This document shows positions 1-6,143 of a stretch of DNA of 8,650 nucleotides, piece by piece; position 1 is the stretch's first letter; every line of letters starts with the position of its first letter. A model generated the notes under the pieces. That model did no database searches, had not been told where the DNA came from, and saw only the letters and a list, made by a program, of their open reading frames with translations. The DNA is from Solobacterium sp. (GTDB lineage Bacteria; Bacillota_I; Bacilli_A; Erysipelotrichales; Erysipelotrichaceae), in the NCBI GenBank assembly GCA_016280695.1, contig JAEEHG010000202.1:1-8650 (forward strand), written 5' to 3'. Position numbers and translations under genes: made by a program.

Positions 1-64
1 CGATTTGACGGTCTGACGGTTAATCTCCTTAAATCGGGTAGCCTTCCACCATGCTGCATACATT
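1..64 (+). other. Unassigned upstream tail with possible RNA hairpin
   Basis: This stretch precedes a terminator and is probably the 3' end of a transcript that begins outside the window. Bases 1-8 (CGATTTGA) can pair with 29-36 (TTAAATCG), with one G-U pair, and the enclosed loop carries the direct repeat GACGGT twice (7-12 and 15-20). Frame 1 stays open through the terminator, so it is unlikely to be a real coding end. I compared it by eye with tRNA, tmRNA, SRP and RNase P 3' ends and found no match. It may be a 3' UTR or the end of a structured RNA. No function is claimed. Confidence 0.25.
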
Positions 65-95
65 CCCCGGACAGATCTGTGCCCGGGGGTTTTTT
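65..95 (+). terminator. Intrinsic terminator of the upstream unit
   Basis: A GC stem pairs CCCCGG (65-70) with CCGGGG (83-88) around a 12-base loop that contains the palindrome ACAGATCTGT. It is followed by one G and six T (90-95). It lies 107 bases before the first gene. Because a candidate promoter follows it, it more likely ends the upstream transcript than attenuates the sensor-channel operon, although attenuation cannot be excluded. Confidence 0.75.
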
Positions 96-128
96 AATGA
101 AAAAGATATCACTCTGCGGAAAATGATG

Positions 129-158
129 TTTATCTGAGGCGGTTTCTTTGTGTATTAT
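129..158 (+). promoter_or_regulatory. Candidate promoter for the sensor-channel operon
   Basis: The hexamer TATTAT (153-158) resembles a sigma-A -10 box, with AT-rich sequence downstream. The -35 region at the right distance (about 129-135, TTATCT-like) is poor. It is placed between the upstream terminator and the first ORF, and would give a leader of about 35-40 bases. This is the best candidate in the gap, but it is weak. Confidence 0.35.
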
Positions 159-201
159 AAACATAACCTGAAAATTCAGACACTTTTTTGAATGGAGTTA
201 T

Positions 202-3200
202 ATGACGGAAGAGAGAGCGGCACCCCATACCCGGGAGATGCGTAAAAAAGCCAATACATACTTCTTTGCCAAGGTAGCGTTCAACGTGATTTTGATTGTG
301 CTCGGCGCGCTGCTGATCGGTTACCTGCTGCGCCGCATGCAGACACAGGCATCGATCCGGCGGCAGAACGAAAACAGCCAGCTGGCGCTGAACGAGGCGC
401 TGACAACCCTGCAGCGCAACGAAGACAGCGCGGAAGGGCTGGAAGAAATTTATCACCGGGGCAGCCAGCAGATTCTGGACGATATCGAACTGGTGCTGTC
501 CGGCGGCCTCTCTGAAGCGATGGTGACAGCTGACGAGGATATCCGGGCCCAGATCATGCAGGAAGCAGCCGAGCGGGCCGGGGTGGATTATCTGTTTGTC
601 CTGGACCGGGACGGCCGTATCATGATCAGTCCGGACAGGGAGAATTTCAGGATCAACCCGGCAGTGACGGGTATCCTGACCCAGGAAAACATAAACAGCC
701 TGCTGGATTATACCAATAAAGCCGATGGTACGGTGCAGCCGGTCCAGGTCAGGAACCGGTTCGGAACCTTCTGGTTCTATTCCCGGCCGTACTATTTCTG
801 GAATGAAGAATATGCCCTGGTTATCGGGGTGGATTCCGCGGTGCTGGATGCGCAGACCGGTACGCTGCGGGATGTGTCTGCCGTGCTGCGGCGGACCGCT
901 GTGATCAATGACGGGTTCCTGTTTGCGGTTAATAAAACAAACAGCCTGTTCCTGTACTTCAATAACGGTGAGGACATGCTGACGGGGCAGAATGCCCTGC
1001 AGTGTGGCCTGTCCAGCAAAGCGCTGGCGGACGGCTACAGCGGTGTTGAAACAATCCAGGGGCAGGAGTATTACTGTGTTTCCCGGATCTTCAATGACCA
1101 GGCGGTGATCTGTGCCACGGCGAGAACAGACAAGATCGTGGCGGATGACCGGTTTGTGCTGTTCTGGACCATCATGGGTTTCCATATTGTGATGCTGGTA
1201 TCCCTGGCCTATGCCGTTATTGTCCGCAATGACTTCGTCCGCCATGCCGTGGCAACCGACCGGGTGGTCCTGCGGAAGGATTCCGCCAACCCGATCTATT
1301 TTGACAAGTCCGTGTTCCGGAAAGTATTCCCGCTGATGCTGGTCAGCATCATGATCATGTACGGCATATCGTACTATACCCAGACCCTGCTGGAAGTGAC
1401 ACAGGGTGTGGAGAAGTCGGCAGCGGCCCTGCAGGAAGTCACCGGCAGATATGAAGAAAGCATGGAAAACCGGGATGCGCTCAGCAGATACAATGATGAG
1501 CACTTCCTCTCCACGGCCCGGCTGCTTTCCTTTGTCGTGGAAGAAATGCCGGATATCCTGAATGAACAGACCGGCCGGTATTACAGTACTTATGATAACT
1601 ACGGCAACCGGGTCTTCCTGACGGATGATGAAGGCAACCGCCTGCAGTCCGTGGATCATTCGGCAGTGCTGCAGAAACTGTGTGACAGCAACAGCATTGA
1701 TTCAATATATATCTTTGATGAAGACGGCCGGACGATCGCAACCAACACCGGCAACTGGTTCTTCACGCTCAGCCATGATGCCGAAGCACAGTCTTATCCG
1801 TTCCTGGCAGTTCTGGACGGCCGGACCGACGACTATATTCAGGCCCGCCAGACGAATGATCTCGGGGAGGATTCCCAGTTTATCGGCACGGCGATGCGCT
1901 ACTATACCATGAAGGATGAAGACGGCAGGACCCATTATGTGTCAAGATCGGCATTTGAACAGTCTGCAGCCACGAGCGGTCTTACCGGGACAATGACCGG
2001 AGACGGCATTACGGAGCACAGGTCACTGCTCCAGATTGAGATGAACGAGAGCCTGTCTGACCGGCTGCTGGAACCGACCAGCGCGGAATGGGTGCTGACC
2101 ACCAGCATGCTCAGCGGCGGCGGCATTGTGATGTTTGACACCAGCAGTGATCACCTCTGCGTCTATTCACCGATGGCGGCCAGTATCGGCCGGCCGGCGG
2201 CGGAACTCGGAATTCCGGACAATGCCTTCAGCGGCCTGGATTACTACGGCTTCACAAGGATCGACGGGGTTTCGTATTTCCAGTATTTCCGGTATCTGGA
2301 TGATTATTTCATCGCCACGTTTATCCCGAAGAGCACGATGTATACAACCAGGGTGCCGATCTCTGTGATGACGGCGGTTGTCTGCTTTATCCTGATTCTC
2401 TTCCTCTCCCTGACGGTCACCCTGACAAACAAGGAAGAAGAAATGCTGTATCAGGTCATCAGCGAGGAAGAAGCGGAAAGAGGCCTGAATGCGTCCATCT
2501 TCAATATCATCCTGCCATCCGGCCGGCAGACATCCACGACCAATGCGGCAGCCCGTTGGGACAACCGGCATGTTCCATGGAATGATAAGGCACCGGAACA
2601 GAAGCTGATTGATATATCCAAATTCATCATCCTGGCGATGATTGTCTACACCCTGCTGATTGCGTTTGTGATTCCTTCGCAGTTCCAGGAGAGTTCCGTG
2701 CTCCGGTACATTCTGGGCGGTTCGTGGACCAAGGGCTGGAATGTATTTGCGCTGAGTGCCTGTGCCCTCGTGCTGATGTCGACAGTGATTCTTGTTGCGG
2801 TCTGCCGGATCCCGGTCAATATCATTTCCTCGATGTTCGGGGCCAGAAGTGAGACCCTGGGCCATCTGCTGCTGTCCATTCTGAAGTACGGCGGAACGAT
2901 CGGGGCACTGTTCTACTGTCTGTACCTGGTCGGCCTTGATGCCGGCGGCCTGCTGGCCAGTGTCGGTATTCTGTCGCTGGTCATCGGCCTGGGAGCCCAG
3001 AGCCTGATCCAGGATATCATTGCCGGCATCTTCATCGTCTTTGAAGGAGAGTTCCGGGTCGGTGATATTGTAACGATCAAGGAATTCCGCGGCACGGTGC
3101 TGGATATCGGCCTGCGGACAACAAAGATCATGGGCATGGACGGCAATATCAAGATCTTCAATAACAGTGAAATCTCCGGTGTCCTCAACATGACAAAGGA

Positions 3201-3561
3201 AACATCGGTGGCGATGACGACGATCAGTATTGAATACGGCCAGGATATCGAATACGTGGAAGCCGTGCTTGCCCGCGACCTGCCGGCCCTGAAGAAGAAC
3301 AATCCAAAGCTTCTCGATGGTCCGACATATCTCGGCGTATCCGAACTTGGCGCGAGCGGGGTTTCCCTGCGGATTATCGCGCGCTGCCGGGAAGAGGATG
3401 TCCGGGGCATGAACCGTTACCTGAACAGGGAAGTATTGCAGATTTTCTACCGCAACGGCATCAATGTACCGTTCAACAACGTGACATTGTCCAACCTGGA
3501 TCCGTCACCGAAGAAGACCATGGCGGATTTCCTTGCCGAACAGGAGGAAAAGAAAGAATGA
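202..3561 (+). CDS. Dual extracellular sensor-MscS channel fusion protein
   Basis: This is a predicted membrane channel with receptor-like outer domains. Membrane helices fall at about residues 23-44, 319-341, 374-394, 719-741, 804-825, 847-869, 885-910 and 911-946. Two large outer segments (45-318 and 395-718) look like dCache/PAS folds. Each has a distal strand pair ending in DRDGR or DEDGR (135-139, 506-510) and a second half starting near 238 and 640. The C-terminus is MscS: a pore helix (917-942) with core IGLGAQSLIQD, a beta domain with VGDIVTI (953-959), then the alpha/beta vestibule to about 1100. Positive loops after TM2 and TM4 and the helix count place the N-terminus and the MscS vestibule in the cytoplasm. 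The start follows GGAG at 194-197. At 1119 residues it is far longer than E. coli MscS (286). The MscS assignment is firm. The Cache assignment rests on pattern, and the ligand is unknown. Confidence 0.85.
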   Translation: MTEERAAPHTREMRKKANTYFFAKVAFNVILIVLGALLIGYLLRRMQTQASIRRQNENSQLALNEALTTLQRNEDSAEGLEEIYHRGSQQILDDIELVLSGGLSEAMVTADEDIRAQIMQEAAERAGVDYLFVLDRDGRIMISPDRENFRINPAVTGILTQENINSLLDYTNKADGTVQPVQVRNRFGTFWFYSRPYYFWNEEYALVIGVDSAVLDAQTGTLRDVSAVLRRTAVINDGFLFAVNKTNSLFLYFNNGEDMLTGQNALQCGLSSKALADGYSGVETIQGQEYYCVSRIFNDQAVICATARTDKIVADDRFVLFWTIMGFHIVMLVSLAYAVIVRNDFVRHAVATDRVVLRKDSANPIYFDKSVFRKVFPLMLVSIMIMYGISYYTQTLLEVTQGVEKSAAALQEVTGRYEESMENRDALSRYNDEHFLSTARLLSFVVEEMPDILNEQTGRYYSTYDNYGNRVFLTDDEGNRLQSVDHSAVLQKLCDSNSIDSIYIFDEDGRTIATNTGNWFFTLSHDAEAQSYPFLAVLDGRTDDYIQARQTNDLGEDSQFIGTAMRYYTMKDEDGRTHYVSRSAFEQSAATSGLTGTMTGDGITEHRSLLQIEMNESLSDRLLEPTSAEWVLTTSMLSGGGIVMFDTSSDHLCVYSPMAASIGRPAAELGIPDNAFSGLDYYGFTRIDGVSYFQYFRYLDDYFIATFIPKSTMYTTRVPISVMTAVVCFILILFLSLTVTLTNKEEEMLYQVISEEEAERGLNASIFNIILPSGRQTSTTNAAARWDNRHVPWNDKAPEQKLIDISKFIILAMIVYTLLIAFVIPSQFQESSVLRYILGGSWTKGWNVFALSACALVLMSTVILVAVCRIPVNIISSMFGARSETLGHLLLSILKYGGTIGALFYCLYLVGLDAGGLLASVGILSLVIGLGAQSLIQDIIAGIFIVFEGEFRVGDIVTIKEFRGTVLDIGLRTTKIMGMDGNIKIFNNSEISGVLNMTKETSVAMTTISIEYGQDIEYVEAVLARDLPALKKNNPKLLDGPTYLGVSELGASGVSLRIIARCREEDVRGMNRYLNREVLQIFYRNGINVPFNNVTLSNLDPSPKKTMADFLAEQEEKKE
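3542..3561 (+). promoter_or_regulatory. Shine-Dalgarno and ATGA coupling junction
   Basis: A perfect AGGAGG (3542-3547) lies inside the last codons of the channel gene, ten bases before the ATG at 3558. The TGA stop (3559-3561) overlaps that ATG. The overlap points to translational coupling, while the strong ribosome site suggests the lipoprotein can also be made in larger amounts than the channel. Confidence 0.8.
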
Positions 3562-4622
3562 AACGCGGCAGAATCATTGCGGTGCTGGGCTGTTTCCTGC
3601 TGGCTGCCTGCGCATCCGGCAGGAAGGAACACCCGGACAATCAACCGGTCCGCGTGCCTGAGACGCCGGTGGTGCGTCAGGCCCTGGGCTCAAACGGCCA
3701 TATATTCACCTCCATTGCCATCGAACAGGGCTATTTCGCTGATGAAGGCATCACCGTGGAATTTGTCCCGGTTGCCAATGACACGGAAGTTTTTGAAGGT
3801 ATCCGGGACGGGCGGATAGACATCGCGTCCAACTCCGGCACCAACCTGCCGCTGGAATACATTTCCAAAGGCCTGGACCTGACCGTTTTCGGCGGCTATA
3901 TGCTGACCGGCTGTATGCCGGTCTTTGCCAGGACGGAAACAGAGTGGCACGGCATCGAAGACCTGATCGGCAGCACGATGGCCTGTGAACCGAATATGTT
4001 CGCCATTACCGGACCGCTGCTGGATATGGGTTATGAACCGCTGGAAGACATCACCTGGCTGAACCCGGATAACCAGGAAGACCGCATCAGGGCTGTGGAA
4101 AGCGGCGAGGCGGACTTCGGCCTGGTCGGAACTTCCCTGAACTATGAAATCATCACCAATCCGGATCTCAAGATCCTGACGTATGCGAGCGATGTCCTGC
4201 CGCAGTATTCGTGCTGCCGGGCAGAAGCGCTGACTTCCTGGGTCAACGCGAACCCCAATACGGTCATCGCCCTGCTGAAGGGCTGGATCCGGGCCATGGC
4301 ATATTATGATACGCATCATGAAGAAACCGTGCATCTGACGATGAATCTGCTTGGTGAAGACGAAGAATATGTACGGGCTTATCTGGATAATCCGCACTGC
4401 GATCTGAATGTGGATCCGATGAAGAGTGCTGTGGAGCGGGCCTGGAAATACATGGGCCGGCTTGGCCTGCTCGACCGGGATGCAGCCGGGATCGACATCA
4501 GCGATCATATCAATGTTGATCTTTATAAGATTGCCCTGGATGAGTGCCAGGCAGAGTACGGGCAAGAGAATCCGCATTTCTATGAGCGCCTGCAGGCCCA
4601 GTATGCCCGCAACAACCAGTAA
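3558..4622 (+). CDS. NMT1/SsuA-type substrate-binding lipoprotein
   Basis: This is a predicted membrane-anchored solute-binding protein of the NMT1/THI5-SsuA-TauA class, whose known members bind sulfonates, taurine, nitrate or pyrimidine precursors for ABC import. The N-terminus is a lipoprotein signal: KRGR, a hydrophobic core, then lipobox LAAC with Cys18. The mature part opens with GSNGHIF (44-50) and AIEQGYFADEGITVEFVP (54-71), the typical first lobe strand and helix. DGRIDIASNSGTN (84-96) and ESGEADFGLVGTS (181-193) are the usual hinge and lobe elements. The length (354) is normal for the class. No permease or ATPase gene lies in the window. Instead it overlaps the channel gene by four bases and is followed 36 bases later by a membrane protein. 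The fold class is well supported. The substrate cannot be read from sequence, and a role as ligand carrier for the upstream sensor is inference. Confidence 0.82.
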   Translation: MKRGRIIAVLGCFLLAACASGRKEHPDNQPVRVPETPVVRQALGSNGHIFTSIAIEQGYFADEGITVEFVPVANDTEVFEGIRDGRIDIASNSGTNLPLEYISKGLDLTVFGGYMLTGCMPVFARTETEWHGIEDLIGSTMACEPNMFAITGPLLDMGYEPLEDITWLNPDNQEDRIRAVESGEADFGLVGTSLNYEIITNPDLKILTYASDVLPQYSCCRAEALTSWVNANPNTVIALLKGWIRAMAYYDTHHEETVHLTMNLLGEDEEYVRAYLDNPHCDLNVDPMKSAVERAWKYMGRLGLLDRDAAGIDISDHINVDLYKIALDECQAEYGQENPHFYERLQAQYARNNQ

Positions 4623-4645
4623 GAACCGCGGCCGCAGGAAAGCTG

Positions 4646-4651
4646 TAAGGA
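4646..4651 (+). promoter_or_regulatory. Shine-Dalgarno site deciding the start of the membrane protein
   Basis: TAAGGA (4646-4651) lies seven bases before ATG 4659 and four before the in-frame GTG 4656. The spacing favours the ATG. Confidence 0.6.
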
Positions 4652-4658
4652 CGAAGTG

Positions 4659-5213
4659 ATGGCACTGGCGCTGAATATCATCCTGCTGCTTCTGGAGGGA
4701 ATCGGCCTCTCCATCAGTTTCCGGGCCCGGAAATGGGGCAACTTTGTGTTCTATACACAGCTTTCCAATATGCTGTGTGCCTTGTCCTGCCTGCTGTTTG
4801 TGCTGTTTTTCCCGGCTGCCTGGGTCACTGCCGTAAGGTATCTGGCAACCTGCGGGCTGGTCATGACATTCCTCGTGACGATCTGTGTGCTGATTCCCAT
4901 GGGCGGGGATCCGAAAGACCTGCTGCTGGCGGGCAACGGCCTGTACCATCATGTGCTCTGTCCGATCCTCTGTGTGCTGTCCTACGTGCTGTTTGAACCG
5001 CATGCCGGCCGGAACATGCTGATTCCGTCCATGGCCCTGACTCTGCTGTACGGGCTGATCATGCTGTATTTGAACTATATCCGCAAAGTGGACGGACCGT
5101 ATCCGTTTTTCCGGGTACATCAACAGTCCGCGCAGGCTTCGGTGACCTGGGTGCTGGTGCTTCTGGCCCTGATCGGCGGGATCTCCCTGGGCCTGTGCCT
5201 CATCGCCGCCTGA
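4659..5213 (+). CDS. Pr6Pr / FAR-17a/AIG1-like integral membrane protein
   Basis: This is a predicted 184-residue membrane protein with about six hydrophobic helices (roughly 3-20, 29-51, 55-80, 95-112, 120-140 and 161-183). FYTQLSN (31-37) and LYHHVLCP (95-102), followed by LFEPHA (111-116), resemble bacterial proteins annotated as Pr6Pr family and, more distantly, eukaryotic AIG1/ADTRP. In AIG1 and ADTRP a membrane Thr and a His form a hydrolase centre acting on fatty-acid esters of hydroxy fatty acids. Thr33 and His97/His98 sit in comparable places here, but equating them is inference. The ATG at 4659 is chosen over GTG 4656 for its distance from TAAGGA. It is the last gene of the sensor-channel operon, ending just before the shared terminator. 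The biochemical role in bacteria is not known to me, and its link to the channel may be only positional. Confidence 0.6.
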   Translation: MALALNIILLLLEGIGLSISFRARKWGNFVFYTQLSNMLCALSCLLFVLFFPAAWVTAVRYLATCGLVMTFLVTICVLIPMGGDPKDLLLAGNGLYHHVLCPILCVLSYVLFEPHAGRNMLIPSMALTLLYGLIMLYLNYIRKVDGPYPFFRVHQQSAQASVTWVLVLLALIGGISLGLCLIAA

Positions 5214-5220
5214 ATAAACG

Positions 5221-5257
5221 AAAAAAGCCTTCCCGGTCCGGGAAGGCTGTGTATTTT
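5221..5257. terminator. Bidirectional terminator between convergent genes
   Basis: A near-perfect inverted repeat pairs AGCCTTCCC (5226-5234) with GGGAAGGCT (5240-5248) around a five-base loop. Read on the minus strand it is followed directly by six T (the complement of A 5221-5226), an excellent terminator for proC. Read on the plus strand it is followed by a looser T-rich tail (GTGTATTTTATT), so it also serves the membrane-protein operon. It begins eight bases after that operon's last stop, and the tail overlaps the proC stop. Confidence 0.85.
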
Positions 5258-6056
5258 ATTTGCTCAGTTCAATGGCCCGGTTGATGCATTTTTCATCTGC
5301 CCGTTCGACCATGCTGTCGAGATCCTCGGCTTCAAATACCCGGATGGCTTCGATGGTGGTGCCGCCCTTGGAGCAGACGGAAGCGACGAAGTCCTCGAGC
5401 GGTTTGTCCGGCTCGGCCTCCAGCAGTTTGCCGGAACCGATCATGGTCTGCACCAGCAGGGTCCTGGCAGTTTCCGGATCCACCCCGCGGCGGATGACAT
5501 CCTTCAGGATGCTGTTGAGGAAATAATAGAAGTAGGCAGGAGTGCTGCCGTGCACGGCAATGATGTTGTTCATCTGGCTTTCCGGAATATCGCGGACGAC
5601 CCCGAGGGCTTCAAACATGGAGCGCACAAAAGCAAGATCCTCCGCGGGCACATCATCTGTATGGCACAGTGCCGTTGCCCCGCACGAGACCATCAGGGGT
5701 GTATTCGGCATGACCCGGATCACCGGAATGTCACCGGCCAGGTCGCGGATGTGCTGCATGGAGAGGGCTGCGACGATGGACAGCAGGCAGTCAATGTCAA
5801 GGCCGTTGAGCTTCGGCAGGACACTGTCAACGACCTGCGGGGTGACAGCCAGCAGGACAACGTGGGCAGCTTCAGCCAGTTCCGCTTCACTGCCGCAGAC
5901 CGCAAAACCGAGCTCCGCACAGTTCTTTCTGATGGTTTCCGAAGGGTCAAAAACGGCGATTTCCTCTGCTTTCAGGAGACCGCGGTTAAGGGCGCCCCTG
6001 GCGATGGACATGCCCATGTGGCCGCAGCCGATGAATCCGAGTCGATACTGTTTCAT
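5256..6056 (-). CDS. proC: Pyrroline-5-carboxylate reductase
   Basis: It catalyses the last step of proline synthesis, the NAD(P)H-dependent reduction of 1-pyrroline-5-carboxylate to L-proline, in the cytoplasm. The 266-residue product has the Rossmann loop GFIGCGHMG (7-15), a second-strand acid (FD, 36-37), VTPQ (71-74), MPNTP (116-120), the substrate-side GSTPAY (170-175) and the family signature around VCSKGGTT (227-234). The length is standard. The start is ATG at 6054-6056, because AAGGAGAA ends six bases upstream. A TTG codon 21 bases further out is in frame, but the ribosome site would then fall inside the gene. The gene is monocistronic, divergent from priA, and no proA or proB is nearby. 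GSTPAY and SKGGTT differ slightly from the more common GSGPAY and SPGGTT, which is tolerated variation. The assignment is firm. Confidence 0.95.
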   Translation of the reverse strand: MKQYRLGFIGCGHMGMSIARGALNRGLLKAEEIAVFDPSETIRKNCAELGFAVCGSEAELAEAAHVVLLAVTPQVVDSVLPKLNGLDIDCLLSIVAALSMQHIRDLAGDIPVIRVMPNTPLMVSCGATALCHTDDVPAEDLAFVRSMFEALGVVRDIPESQMNNIIAVHGSTPAYFYYFLNSILKDVIRRGVDPETARTLLVQTMIGSGKLLEAEPDKPLEDFVASVCSKGGTTIEAIRVFEAEDLDSMVERADEKCINRAIELSK

Positions 6057-6062
6057 ATACTG

Positions 6063-6070
6063 TTCTCCTT
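6063..6070 (-). promoter_or_regulatory. Shine-Dalgarno site of proC
   Basis: On the minus strand AAGGAGAA occupies 6070-6063, six bases before the ATG at 6056. This fixes the start and rules out the upstream TTG at 6077, which would place the site inside the coding region. Confidence 0.85.
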
Positions 6071-6082
6071 TAAACAATATTT

Positions 6083-6088
6083 ATTATA
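6083..6088 (-). promoter_or_regulatory. proC promoter -10 box
   Basis: A perfect TATAAT reads on the minus strand at 6088-6083, giving a predicted transcript start near 6076 and a leader of about 20 bases that carries the Shine-Dalgarno site. The -35 at 17-base spacing (CTGCAC, 6111-6106) is poor, so an activator or the flanking A/T bases may matter. Confidence 0.6.
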
Positions 6089-6128
6089 TGGCAAACAAGT
6101 GCCGGGTGCAGGGAAAAACAATTTACGG

Positions 6129-6134
6129 TAGAAT
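6129..6134 (+). promoter_or_regulatory. priA promoter -10 box, nearly leaderless
   Basis: TAGAAT matches the -10 consensus in five of six bases. A start site about seven bases downstream would fall near 6141, only about three bases before the priA ATG. No convincing -35 is present at 17-base spacing. The hexamer at that distance (6106-6111) is the same DNA that lies in the -35 position of the divergent proC promoter. Confidence 0.45.
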
Positions 6135-6143
6135 AATGACGTC

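Noticed and set aside
31..55. TTCCACCA resembling a tRNA or tmRNA 3' end
   Set aside because: There is no T-arm (GTTCRA) upstream and no matching acceptor strand in the window.
130..1659. Long minus-strand open frame (509 codons) opposite the sensor-channel gene
   Set aside because: It is composition-driven. The sense gene rarely uses codons whose complement is a stop, the antisense product is rich in His, Gln, Pro and Arg, shows no domain, and the sense frame has recognisable domains.
2185..2205. GGCCGGCCGGCGG run as a possible regulatory repeat
   Set aside because: It is in-frame coding for Gly-Arg-Pro-Ala-Ala within the second sensor module, and GGCCGG-type strings are common across all genes here.
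3690..5123. Minus-strand open frame (477 codons) spanning two plus-strand genes
   Set aside because: It runs across both the lipoprotein and the membrane-protein genes and their gap, has no recognisable motif, and has the same His/Gln-rich shadow composition.
6057..6077. TTG-initiated seven-residue extension of ProC
   Set aside because: The Shine-Dalgarno AAGGAGAA would lie within the extension. ATG at 6056 is correctly spaced, and ProC proteins start close to the Rossmann strand.
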